64,000 nucleotides of DNA from JACPPO01 sp965262505 (GTDB lineage: Bacteria; Acidobacteriota; Vicinamibacteria; Vicinamibacterales; UBA2999): NCBI GenBank assembly GCA_965262505.1, contig CBDHFM010000030.1, positions 558,001-622,000 of the forward strand. Reading direction: 5' to 3'. The position numbers were made by a program, and so were the translations under genes. Positions 53,281 through 61,310 of the stretch are shown in pieces (the stretch's first letter is position 1; each line of letters begins with the position of its first letter). The notes under the pieces are model-generated. The model worked only from the letters and a program-made list of their open reading frames with translations. It did no database searches and was not told where the DNA came from.

Positions 53281-53418
53281 AGCCGACTTGTCTCAGAACG
53301 ATCGCTTATCGGGTGGCGGATCGGGTTCGATCCGGCAGGTCGGCGAAAGTCGAACTCTCCAAAACGCTGAGCAATTCGGACTCCCGCGCGGCGTCTTGCG
53401 GTCGATCGGTTATCACCA
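53281..53418 (+). repeat. Direct repeat B2, downstream of the MltD-like gene
   Basis: This is the partner of repeat B1. It starts 8 bp after the mltD stop and ends about 170 bp before attachment-site copy 3. Confidence 0.8.
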
Positions 53419-53587
53419 TTTACTCCGAATCGCCTCAAATTCGCCGATTCAGGCCCACATTCGCGTCGGGCACGCGCTCACGCACACCAAAATATAACCG
53501 CCTTGATATAACCGATCGGCATCGGCACATCCGCGAATATGGGCCTGTTTTTGAGGGTCACCGACAACGGCCCTTCTCAGCAGCTTG

Positions 53588-53632
53588 TTCGTAATCAGCA
53601 GGTCGGTGGTTCGAGCCCACTCGCCGGCTCCA
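53588..53632 (+). repeat. tRNA-Thr 3'-end duplicate (attachment-site copy 3)
   Basis: These 45 bp are identical to 1413-1457 of tRNA-Thr, and five more upstream bases (CAGCT at 53581-53585) also match. There is no 5' tRNA half. A tyrosine recombinase remnant begins on the other side and reads toward it, the standard layout of an island end. Confidence 0.85.
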
Positions 53633-53639
53633 ATGCTTC

Positions 53640-53998
53640 CAATCACTTAGCGCCTTCCGCGTGCGGCCGCGGTTCGCGCTGGTTGCGGCTGGGTTGCGCG
53701 GTGGTTGCGCGTCCAGGTGGTCAACCGCCGCCCGATTAGCCCCGGGGATCAGGTGTCCGTAGACATCCACCGTGACCTGCACACTAGAGTGGCCGAGCTG
53801 CTGTTGGACATAGGCGAGCGACTCCCCCTGCTGGATGAGGAGACTCGCATACGTGTGCCGGAGGTCGTGCAGGCGGATCTTGCGGAGCCCCGCCTGCTCC
53901 AGCAGCCGGTAGAACACCCGGCGGCGCAGGTTGTCCCCGTCGACCGGATGCCCGGCAGGGGTCAGAAACACCCACGGCGGATCCGCCTTCCCCTCCAT
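53640..53998 (-). pseudogene. Tyrosine recombinase C-terminal half next to the attachment site
   Basis: The frame encodes WVFLTPAGHPVDGDNLRRRV, RKIRLHDLRHTYASLLIQQG (HxxR), LAYVQQQLGHSSVQVTVDVY (His and catalytic Tyr) and then a linker that runs into the attachment site. IS630-A copy 2 has replaced the N-terminal part. The open frame continues through the tRNA fragment to 53558, a common artefact at such junctions. It is the integrase expected for an element inserted at tRNA-Thr. Confidence 0.85.
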
Positions 53999-54000
53999 TA

Positions 54001-54552
54001 AAGCGCTTTTCATGACCGTGTGGCGGCCGCGTACCCGCAGTGCCGAACATAGTTGCGGCATTCGTCAGGGCTGAAGTGCGCCAAGCACTCGCCGAGGAAC
54101 GGCCAGAGCGTCTCGGTGCTGCGACAGCGAGCGGTGCGAACGAGGGCCTTGAGCTTCGCGAAGCAGAGCTCGATGGGATTGAGGTCCTGGCTGTAGGGTG
54201 GCAAGTACCAGAGGGTGGCCCCGGCGGCCTGGATGGCGCGTTGGATGCCGGCGACCTTGTGGGCCCCGAGATTGTCGGCAATGACGATGTCGCCGGGCTG
54301 CAGGGTCGGCACCAGGATCTGTTCGATGTAGGCGCGGAAGCTCTCGCCATCGATCGCGCCGTCGAAGACCCCCGGTGCGGTCAGCCCCGTGACCCGCAAC
54401 GCGGCGAGAAACGTGCTGGTCTGCCAGCGCCCGCAGGGGGCGTGGTCGTGGACGCGCGCGCCGCGCGGTGCCCGGCCGTACCGCCGAAGCAGATTGGTGG
54501 TGATGCCGGTTTCGTCCAGAAACACGAGGTGGGCGACATCCCAGGTCGGCGC
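54001..54552 (-). mobile_element. IS630-A copy 2, truncated
   Basis: The element starts with AAGCGCTTTTCATGA next to TA at 53999-54000, like copy 1. It is nearly identical to 24312-24863 and ends where an IS5 fragment begins. The right terminus and the N-terminal half of the transposase gene are missing. Confidence 0.9.
54010..54552 (-). pseudogene. IS630 transposase, N-terminally truncated
   Basis: The frame retains VFLDETGITTNLLRRYG, IVIADNLGAHKVAG and the third acidic region (YLPPYSQDLNPIELCF, with Gln for Pro relative to copy 1). Upstream it fuses to IS5 sequence, giving a chimeric frame starting near 54609. The HTH domain is absent. Confidence 0.85.
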
Positions 54553-54875
54553 GGCGTTGTTGCACGAATCGTGACTGGCCCGCACGAGGCCACCCGACAG
54601 GATCCTCACCTGCCGAGGCGATACGACACTGGTCGGACGAACTCGCTCATCCGATTGAGGATCTCACGGCCGAGGACGACCTCACTCCCCTGCCCGGCTG
54701 GGCCCCGGGCGCGAAGACCATCGCCGATGATGGACGTGTAGCAGAAGCACGTGTTCTCCACCCGGCCCGGTACCCTGACGCCTTCTTCCACTGGCGCTGG
54801 CCGAGCGTCTTCACCGACCTGATCGTCCGATCCCGCGCGGGCGACCGCCGGCCGTGGCCAGACCCGCTCAACCTG
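54553..54875. mobile_element. IS5 left-end remnant
   Basis: It begins GGCGTTGTTGCACG like the IS5 at 4836 and follows the 3' part of its transposase for ~320 bp with substitutions and small deletions. No right end is present. Confidence 0.8.
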
Positions 54876-55008
54876 ATGTTGTTCACCGGCCTGCCGGCGG
54901 CTGGCTGGGAGGCCGCGTGGTACGGCTCGCTCGAGGAGATCGCTGATCCCGGCAAGGCGCTCGCCCGCTGGTTGCGGGATGACAGGCCACCCGAAACGAC
55001 ACCTAAAC
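54876..55008. other. Short unassigned segment between IS5 and IS630-B
   Basis: A plus-strand frame reads FTGLPAAGWEAAWYGSLEEI, then ADPGKALARWLRDDRPP, which looks protein-like. It is too short to assign and is cut at both sides by ISs. Confidence 0.35.
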
Positions 55009-55009
55009 T

Positions 55010-56478
55010 AGTACCTCGCCGCAGTGGATCTGACCGGTTCACGCGGCGGCTTTGGCCCGACCAGCGGGTTGCGGATACACACGGCCGAGCTTTTCGCGAG
55101 CACGGTCGACTGTAAACATCCAGTGGATGCGCGCCTTCTCGTCATTGCGCCGTTGCTCCCATGCCGCGATCTCCTTGATGAGGATCGCCTTGGCAGGGAT
55201 CCGACGATCGAGGCACTGCTTGACCATCACGCCGATTTCGATCTCGACCATGTTGAGCCAGCTGGCGTGTTTCGGCGTGAAGTGAAACTCGAGCCGACGG
55301 AGAATCCGTCGTGCCTCGGCGGGATCGAAGGCGTGGTAGAGCGCTGCCGCTGAATGTGCCGAAAGATTGTCGAGCACCACACGGATCCGTTCGGCCTCCG
55401 GGTAGTGCTCATCGACGAGATCGCGCATGCACTCTGCGAAGTCGACGCACGTGCGTTGGTCGGTGACCTTGGCATGTCGCCAGGGGCGATTCACGTCTAC
55501 GAACATGAAGACATTCGCCGTGCCGTTGCGCACGTACTCGTAGTCGACTCGTCTGGGCTTCCCGGGCTTGGCCCGAATCGGGACACGCGCTTCGCCGATC
55601 AGTTGCCGGGGTGTTTCATCGAAGCCGACGACCGGTCGCCGCGGATCCGGCGGCTCGGCGTAGAGATCGAGGACGTCTTCCATTCGCGCCACGTACTCGG
55701 CGTTGACCGTCGGAATGCACCACATCTTCTCCTGCCACGGCTTCAGCGCCATCTCGGCAAGCCGGCGACCCACCGTGTCGCCCGACAGGGCCTCGTGCGA
55801 GGTGAGTCGCACCATCTCGCGGGCCAGGAGATCCAGTGTCCATCGCGCACGCCCGGAGGGTGGATGTGAGCAAGCGACCGCGACCAGGAGGGCTTCATCG
55901 CTGGCGCCGAGCTTGCGCGGCGCGCCGGGACGGGGCACTTCGCGGAGCGCTCGGTCCAGTCCTTCCTCGACGAAGCGTTGCTTGGTCCGGTACACGGTCG
56001 ACGTGCCGACACCAACGTTGAGCGCGATCATCTCGTCGGTGGATGTGGCGTCCGCGGCGAGGAGAATCTGCGCCCGCTTGATCTTGCGAACCGCCCCCTG
56101 GCCGCCGCTCACAAGCGCCTGAAGCTGTTGCTGTTCATCGTAGGTCAGCGTGATGCGATAGCGTATGTGCATGGACATCTTGGATCACCTTCCCGATCCC
56201 GTGTCCAGCCGTTCATCACCGAGATTCACCCAGAAGCAGGGCCAGTACCTAGCCTTCCTCTACACGTACACGCTCCTTCACCGAACGCCACCGGCCGAAG
56301 CGGACTTCCAACGGTTCTTTCAGGTCACGCCCCCGGCCGTCCACCACATGATCGTCGAGCTTGAGCGGCGCGGTCTGATCAGTCGGGTTCCACGCCAACC
56401 CCGGACGATCAAGCTGTTGTTGTCGGCAGAGGAACTACCCTCGTTGCAACCGATCAAAAACCACTGCGGCAAGGTACT
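55010..56478 (-). mobile_element. IS630-family element B carrying a second gene
   Basis: Inverted repeats (GTACCTCGCCGCAGTGG at the left; GTACCTTGCCGCAGTGG read inward at the right) flanked by TA bound ~1.47 kb. The transposase gene is on the minus strand and a small HTH gene diverges from it inside the right repeat. The element truncates a Ser/Thr kinase gene. Confidence 0.88.
55039..56178 (-). CDS. IS630-family transposase
   Basis: The 379-residue protein has an N-terminal paired HTH region (VRKIKRAQILLAADATSTDE, then GVGTSTVYRTKQRFVEEGLD) and the DDE core RPVVGFDETPRQLIGEARVP (Asp), IRVVLDNLSAHSAAALYHAF (Asp) and HASWLNMVEIEIGVMVKQCL (Glu). It is intact. Its start overlaps the start of the divergent HTH gene by a few bases, so the two promoters must lie within each other's coding region. 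Confidence 0.9.
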   Translation of the reverse strand: MSMHIRYRITLTYDEQQQLQALVSGGQGAVRKIKRAQILLAADATSTDEMIALNVGVGTSTVYRTKQRFVEEGLDRALREVPRPGAPRKLGASDEALLVAVACSHPPSGRARWTLDLLAREMVRLTSHEALSGDTVGRRLAEMALKPWQEKMWCIPTVNAEYVARMEDVLDLYAEPPDPRRPVVGFDETPRQLIGEARVPIRAKPGKPRRVDYEYVRNGTANVFMFVDVNRPWRHAKVTDQRTCVDFAECMRDLVDEHYPEAERIRVVLDNLSAHSAAALYHAFDPAEARRILRRLEFHFTPKHASWLNMVEIEIGVMVKQCLDRRIPAKAILIKEIAAWEQRRNDEKARIHWMFTVDRAREKLGRVYPQPAGRAKAAA

Positions 56479-56569
56479 AGCCGCACATCGCGGATGTCGC
56501 CAACACGCTGTTTGGAGTCCTTCTTCAGGCACTGCTTCAGGAACATCAACAGCAGGGGCGACGCGTTAA
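56171..56569 (+). CDS. LexA-like winged-helix protein encoded within IS630-B
   Basis: The product starts MDILDHLPDPVSSRSSPRFT. Residues ~18-85 form a LexA-type winged helix: QKQGQYLAFLYTYTLLHRTP, PAEADFQRFFQVTPPAVHHM, IVELERRGLISRVPRQPRTI, LLLSAEELPSL. There is no LexA protease domain. The native protein probably ends near the inverted repeat, and the last ~30 codons run through the repeat into antisense kinase DNA. It is divergent from the transposase gene with overlapping 5' ends, so it may repress the transposase. A regulatory role is inferred. Confidence 0.7.
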   Translation: MDILDHLPDPVSSRSSPRFTQKQGQYLAFLYTYTLLHRTPPAEADFQRFFQVTPPAVHHMIVELERRGLISRVPRQPRTIKLLLSAEELPSLQPIKNHCGKVLAAHRGCRQHAVWSPSSGTASGTSTAGATR

Positions 56570-57314
56570 GCAGCAACACATTCCAATCCGGCTCAGATTT
56601 GATCACGCCCGCCAAGACTTCAGACGTATCACTGCCCGAGAACACCCGCTGTCCCGATAACATCTCGTAGAGCACCGCGCCAAACGCCCACACGTCACTG
56701 CGCTTATCAACGCTCTTGCCGCGTGCCTGCTCGGGGCTCATGTAGGCCGGCGTGCCGAGGATCACGCCGGCCCGTGTCATCGCCTGCGTCGTCACGGTTG
56801 GCGACTGCGAGTTGTCGGGCGAGGCTCCCGCCGGCTCCAGCGCCTTCGCCAAGCCGAAGTCCAGCACCTTCACCACACCATCGGGCCGCAGCTTGACGTT
56901 GGCCGGCTTCAGGTCGCGGTGGATGATCCCCTGCTCGTGCGCGGCTTCGAGGGCTTCCGCGATCTGCTTCGCGATCGGGAGCGCCTCGTCAACGGGAATC
57001 GCACCCTGCGCGATCCGGTCGGCCAGCGTCGGCCCCTCGACCAGTTCCATGACGAGGGCCTTGGTCTGGTCGGCCTCTTCCAGGCCGTAGATGGCGGCGA
57101 TGTTGGGGTGGTTCAGCGACGCGAGCGTCTTGGCCTCCCGCTGGAAGCGGGCAATCCGATCGGGATGTCCAGCGAGCGACCCGGGCAATACCTTGATGGC
57201 GACATCGCGGTCGAGCTTCGTGTCGGTCGCCCGATAGACCTCCCCCATCCCGCCCACGCCGATCTGGGCGGTGACTTCATACGGGCCGAGGCGGGTGCCG
57301 GAAGCGAGGGCCAT
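56479..57314 (-). pseudogene. PknB-type Ser/Thr protein kinase truncated by IS630-B
   Basis: The frame starts MALASGTRLGPYEVTAQIGV and contains a full kinase catalytic domain: GVGGMGEVYRATD (P-loop), DVAIKVLPG (Lys), GIIHRDLKPANVKL (catalytic loop), VKVLDFGLAKAL (DFG), GTPAYMSPEQARG and DKRSDVWAFGAVLYEML. It ends at KQRVGDIRDVRL where IS630-B begins. Acidobacterial homologues usually continue into a membrane segment and a sensor or propeller domain, which are missing. The catalytic domain might still fold. Confidence 0.85.
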
Positions 57315-57399
57315 GCGACTCAGTCTTTGTGGGGGAATTCTACGCCACACCGCATCCAGCAGGCAGCGGTGTCATGTGCGGAGAAAAAGCCGTTCTTCA
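57261..57399 (-). repeat. Kinase leader repeat, copy 1
   Basis: The first ~18 codons of the kinase gene and about 85 bp of leader recur at 57969-58106 in the same orientation, including GGGGGAATTCTACGCCACAC and GAGAAAAAGCCGTTCTTCA. Confidence 0.85.
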
Positions 57400-57477
57400 G
57401 AAACGGCAAGGATCAAAGGCGGGCCCATGGGTTGTTCGGAGTCACATGACGGCGTTGCCTGCGGGCTCAGGCGACGC

Positions 57478-57963
57478 TCATTTCGTCTGCACCAGCCGCC
57501 GCAGCTCTTCTGTCCAGTTCTGCACGACGACGATGCTGCCGCCGGCGTTGTTGCGCCTCTCTTGGTCGTCGGCGTAGTCGCTCGTCTCAGAGTCCTCGTT
57601 CAGGCGCGTGCCGTCATGCAGCACCACCTCCCTCAAGCGCATCGTGCGGCCGCGCCGACCCGGGTTCCCCGTGATGGTGATGCGATCGCCTACCCCGAAC
57701 ACCTCCATCGGAAAGCCGGCACGCCTCATGATATTGACGCCGCCCATCTCCGCGAGCCATTCGGCCGTTGAGCCGCCCTCCCCGACTACGTCGACCCTGA
57801 AGCGGGAATGGGGATTACGCCACGCGATCTCGGTCAGCACCCCCTCGATGGTGATCTCCTGGGACTGATCGAAGTTAACCGGCGTCGAGTGGTGGGCGGC
57901 CACTCCCTGGGCCGATGCCCGTGCGAGAAGGAGCAGCAGGACCAGCAGAACCTTCAGATTCAT
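57478..57963 (-). CDS. DUF6152-like secreted protein (copy 2)
   Basis: The 161-residue protein has a short signal peptide (MNLKVLLVLLLLLARASA) followed by HHSTPVNFD, then ITIEGVLTEIAWRNPHSRFR with the NPH motif, VFGVGDRITITGNPGRRG and a distinct C-terminal tail ending NWTEELRRLVQTK. It is a longer variant of the family. Its ATG lies in an ATGA overlap with a 20-codon frame derived from the kinase N-terminus, so it may be translated by coupling from a copied kinase leader. Confidence 0.85.
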   Translation of the reverse strand: MNLKVLLVLLLLLARASAQGVAAHHSTPVNFDQSQEITIEGVLTEIAWRNPHSRFRVDVVGEGGSTAEWLAEMGGVNIMRRAGFPMEVFGVGDRITITGNPGRRGRTMRLREVVLHDGTRLNEDSETSDYADDQERRNNAGGSIVVVQNWTEELRRLVQTK

Positions 57964-57968
57964 ATCGG

Positions 57969-58106
57969 GCTCTGGGCAGCGACCTCATACGAGCCGGGGC
58001 GGGTGCCTGAGATGAGGGCCATTCAGTTCAGTCGTATGGGGGAATTCTACGCCACACCGCAACCAGCAGGCAGCGGTGTCATGTGCGGAGAAAAAGCCGT
58101 TCTTCA
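57969..58106 (-). repeat. Kinase leader repeat, copy 2 (upstream of DUF6152 copy 2)
   Basis: This is the partner of 57261-57399. On the minus strand it encodes MALISGTRPGSYEVAAQSPI before a TGA that overlaps the DUF6152 start codon. The kinase promoter and ribosome site, if any, would be duplicated here. Confidence 0.85.
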
Positions 58107-58301
58107 AGGTTACGTCATGGTTTTTTCGGAGTCAGCGGTCCCATCCGCTTCAGTGCCGGTTCGGGGAGGGGCCTGCCCCTGTGAGCAGGCACTGACCCCG
58201 GCAAGACTTTCCTCAAATCGCCGCGTGCCACCCCGCCGGCTATCAGTGGGCCGCCATCGACATCAAATGATCCGAGCGAGAAGGCAGTACATTGGCCGGG
58301 C
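58107..58301. other. Intergenic segment between divergent genes
   Basis: Nothing is recognised in these ~195 bp; promoters for the leftward kinase-leader unit and the rightward phosphatase should lie here. Confidence 0.35.
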
Positions 58302-58766
58302 ATGCGAATTCTCTTTGTGTGCTACGGCAATATCTGTCGCAGCCCGATGGCGGAAGCCTTCATGCGCCGCGCGGTCGGAAACCGGCCGGCCCTAAGAGGG
58401 GTTGAGGTCGGCTCCATGGGGGTGGGCGCGCTCGCGGGCCATGCCGCAGCCGAGGACGCCATCGACGTGCTGCGCGATGATCATGCCCTCGACTTGACGT
58501 CGCATCGTGCTCGACAGCTGCAGCCTTCGGTCGAGGCGGATCTCATCCTGACGCTCGATCGACTGACCACGACGATTGCCGAGAGGCTGATGCTGCCGGC
58601 AGAGGTCGTGATGCTGGGTGACTACGCTGGCTGCGGCGAGGAGGTGAAAGATCCGTACGGGCGCGAGCGCGAGGCGTATTGCGCCTGCGCCGAGCACGTC
58701 GCTGCGCTCGTCGAATTGGCCGCCGACCGCCTCGCTCGCCGCAGACAAGATGAACGCGACGGGTAG
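58302..58766 (+). CDS. Low-molecular-weight protein tyrosine phosphatase
   Basis: The 154-residue protein starts MRILFVCYGNICRSPMAEAF, which is the CX5RS P-loop of LMW phosphatases at the N-terminus. It ends with the general-acid loop VKDPYGREREAY. The fold and length match the family. It would dephosphorylate tyrosine residues or act in an arsenate-reductase-like way, though the extra redox Cys pattern of ArsC is not evident. It is near a Ser/Thr kinase, but the two are divergent and not clearly linked. Confidence 0.92.
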   Translation: MRILFVCYGNICRSPMAEAFMRRAVGNRPALRGVEVGSMGVGALAGHAAAEDAIDVLRDDHALDLTSHRARQLQPSVEADLILTLDRLTTTIAERLMLPAEVVMLGDYAGCGEEVKDPYGREREAYCACAEHVAALVELAADRLARRRQDERDG

Positions 58767-58832
58767 AGGTTGGGTGCGAGCTGTGCCCGTCCGCCCCCAT
58801 CCGTGCCGCGTGTTGTGAGCGGAGGCGGGCGG

Positions 58833-59579
58833 TTACCGTCGAATAGGAATCGGAGAGGGCTCGCCAAGGAAGCGTTCGCGAAAGAGCAGCTCGTCCGAGA
58901 TCGTGAAGATCGTCTCGATCATCGTGCCGTCCTGAACACGCTCGTATGTCACCTCTGCCGACCAGGGTCTCGTGAACGCGCCTGGATCTTCGAACGTGAA
59001 CTCCATCGCCAGGGTGTCACCGTCGCGCCGAATGCGCTCGACGATGTGCAGGTCTTCGGTGTGCGGAAGCCCCCCCCCATTGAGCCAGGTCGAGGGCTTG
59101 TACCCGGTCGAATCGACGACCAGCGTGTCGCCGTCCCACGTGCCGACGGCGTGGCCGTACCAGGCTGGCGCGGCGTCCGGCGAATGCTCCTGGTTCATCG
59201 CGATCTGACGCCAGTTCTGGTTGTATTCCCACAACTGGTAGACGTAATCCTCGGTCTGCACCAGCTTGAACTTCATCGGATGCATCTGGATTCGCGGGTA
59301 CCCGTTCGGGTCGGCGTACAGCACCGCCGGGTCGGTCGTCTCACGGAAGTCGCTCGAACGTGTCGGCCGCTCCGCCGCCATCCGTTCGGCGGCCCACGGT
59401 GTGAGCGGGAAGCTCTCAGCCGGACCCAGCGACGCGCCGCCCGGGCCGTCCGGGTGAACCCAGGTACCCGACACGTCGGGCCGCGGAGCCGGCGCCGGGA
59501 GCGCACTTCCACCTGCGCAGCCAGCCACAGCTGCCGCCAGCACTCCAGCCGTCACGAAGAAGCAGCAGCGCGCCCTCAC
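58833..59579 (-). CDS. Conserved lipoprotein of unknown function
   Basis: The 248-residue protein starts at GTG with a lipoprotein signal ending LAAAVAGC. The mature part begins PDVSGTWVHPDGPGG and contains LYADPNGYPRIQMHPMKFKL, then VYQLWEYNQNWRQIAMN and AVGTWDGDTLVVDSTGY. This beta-rich protein type often sits beside DUF6152 genes. Its GTG overlaps the stop of the DUF6152 gene (GTGA), so the two are translationally coupled. The biochemical role is unknown. Confidence 0.75.
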   Translation of the reverse strand: MRARCCFFVTAGVLAAAVAGCAGGSALPAPAPRPDVSGTWVHPDGPGGASLGPAESFPLTPWAAERMAAERPTRSSDFRETTDPAVLYADPNGYPRIQMHPMKFKLVQTEDYVYQLWEYNQNWRQIAMNQEHSPDAAPAWYGHAVGTWDGDTLVVDSTGYKPSTWLNGGGLPHTEDLHIVERIRRDGDTLAMEFTFEDPGAFTRPWSAEVTYERVQDGTMIETIFTISDELLFRERFLGEPSPIPIRR

Positions 59580-59947
59580 GCCAGCAGCTCCGTGCCATCC
59601 GGCAAGATCACCTTGAGGAGTCTGCCGATCCGCATCCCGCGCAGTCCGGGGTTGAAGGTGACCGTCACCACGTCTCCCGGCGTGAGCGACCTGATGGTCC
59701 AGCCCCGGTTGGAGATGTTCGGGGGGGAGCCGACCTCGAGCAGCCAGCTCGCGCTCTCGTCCTCAACGGACGCGATGCCGACCATTACATGCGGATTCGC
59801 CCACACGACTTCCGTGATCGTCACCTCGACCGTGTTTTCCGCGTCGACGTCATAGAGCGATCCCGCGCCATGATGGGCAAGCGCAGACGTCGAGAGAAGA
59901 AAAAGGCCCACGATTCCGGCAAGGATCGACGACACGCGGCTACGCAT
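59576..59947 (-). CDS. DUF6152-like secreted protein (copy 3)
   Basis: The ~123-residue protein has a signal peptide (ILAGIVGLFLLSTSALA) followed by HHGAGSLYD, VEVTITEVVWANPHVMVGIA with the NPH motif, and LTPGDVVTVTFNPGLRG before LLKVILPDGTELLA. ATG 59947 is chosen because GAGGT precedes it. It is the first gene of a two-gene operon with the lipoprotein at 58833-59579 (GTGA overlap). Confidence 0.85.
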   Translation of the reverse strand: MRSRVSSILAGIVGLFLLSTSALAHHGAGSLYDVDAENTVEVTITEVVWANPHVMVGIASVEDESASWLLEVGSPPNISNRGWTIRSLTPGDVVTVTFNPGLRGMRIGRLLKVILPDGTELLA

Positions 59948-60063
59948 AGGGACCTCGTTTGGTTTCACGAAACAACGACGGGAAACCCGCGCAGAGTGTA
60001 TCCGGTAACCCGAGTAGAGACCACTAGCCAGAGGGAGGCCGGTCAGTTCGTCATCCCACTCGG

Positions 60064-61242
60064 CTACTGCATGAGCTGGCCGATCAGCTGGACGGGGCTT
60101 CCGCCCGCGCGCGGCACGAACTTCTGGATGCGGAACGCCATGTCCTCACCGACGTACAGGTTGCCCTCGCTGTCGGTCGTGAAGTGGTGGAATCCCCAGA
60201 TGGCGCCCGGCGCGATGCCCATCGTGCCCCACGTTGATCCCGGCACGAGCCTTCCGGTCATCGCCTCGTACTTCATGATCTTCTGCGTGTAGCCATCGGC
60301 CACCCATAGAAACTGGCCGTCCGCCGTCAGACGAATGCTATACGGGCCAGGTATGTTCGGCCAGGTATCCAGGGACTGCCCGTTCAGATCGAACACCTGG
60401 ATGCGAGAGTTTATGCGGTCGGTAACATACATCCGGTTCCTGGCGGAGTCGATGACGACGCCGTGGATGCCGGCGCCGCGCAACCCCTCGCCGACGATGC
60501 CGAGCTGACCCGGGCCGTTCCCGGCCTGACCGAACGCCGAGATGAACGTCCCGTCCTCTGAAAACCGCACGATTCTGTGACCACCGGCCGCGTACAGATC
60601 GCCGTTGGACGCCCAGGCGAAATGCTCAACGACGAAGTTCCCGTTCTGGGTCTGGCCCGAGGGGATGTCCTGCACGCTGATCGACTTCACGTGCCGCTGG
60701 CCATCCCGCGAGAACGCCTCGAGTGACTCGCCCGTGGCGACCCAGATGTTGCGTTCCGGATCGTACGGGTTCGCCTGCACCTGCTGCACGTCCGGGAGGA
60801 TGGACGACCACTGGTCCCACGACTCGACGAGCCTGCCCTCACGGTTGTAGACGACGATCATCCGCTGTCGCCTGTTCTCTGCGTCCGGGACGGGCATTCC
60901 GAGGTTGCGAAACGCGGCCGGCCCCCAGTACGTGGTCAACTGCGTCTTCCGCGTGCCGCGACCGACCGAGATGATCCGGTCGGGCGATTCCACATAGATA
61001 CCTTCGGCGTTGATCGTCCAGCCCGGGGTCACCGCCTGAGGCCATCCCTTGACCACCTCGTACGGACCGCTGACTTCCTCGCCGCCCTTCCCATCGACCG
61101 GCGCATACGTGTCGTACGTTCTATTCGGGTTGGTGGGCGGCACGTTCTGCGCCCAACCGTCCTGCACCAGCGCGCCGATGACGGCTCCCAGCCCGACCAG
61201 CGCCAACGTCGTCAGGCGCCGATTCCATGTGTGTTCAGACAT
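60064..61242 (-). CDS. Secreted NHL/six-bladed beta-propeller protein
   Basis: The ~392-residue protein begins MSEHTWNRRLTTLALVGLGA with a membrane anchor or signal peptide. Several NHL-type blades follow: RIVRFSEDGTFISAFGQAGN, GIHGVVIDSARNRMYVTDRI, SRIQVFDLNGQSLDTWPNIP, WVADGYTQKIMKYEAMTGRL and HHFTTDSEGNLYVGEDMAFR. Such propellers usually serve binding or scaffold roles, and some are lactonase- or lyase-like. GGAGG lies before ATG 61242. The stop lies 117 bp before the DUF6152 copy 3 start on the same strand. Confidence 0.85.
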   Translation of the reverse strand: MSEHTWNRRLTTLALVGLGAVIGALVQDGWAQNVPPTNPNRTYDTYAPVDGKGGEEVSGPYEVVKGWPQAVTPGWTINAEGIYVESPDRIISVGRGTRKTQLTTYWGPAAFRNLGMPVPDAENRRQRMIVVYNREGRLVESWDQWSSILPDVQQVQANPYDPERNIWVATGESLEAFSRDGQRHVKSISVQDIPSGQTQNGNFVVEHFAWASNGDLYAAGGHRIVRFSEDGTFISAFGQAGNGPGQLGIVGEGLRGAGIHGVVIDSARNRMYVTDRINSRIQVFDLNGQSLDTWPNIPGPYSIRLTADGQFLWVADGYTQKIMKYEAMTGRLVPGSTWGTMGIAPGAIWGFHHFTTDSEGNLYVGEDMAFRIQKFVPRAGGSPVQLIGQLMQ

Positions 61243-61310
61243 GACTGACCTCCAGATCGCTACTGTGAGGGATCGGCGCCTGGGCGGCGAGAGAACCACA
61301 TGTCCTGACG

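Noticed and set aside
54876..55115. Plus-strand frame as a gene
   Set aside because: The first half looks protein-like but the second half lies inside the IS630-B inverted repeat and transposase gene; no start signal or family is recognisable.
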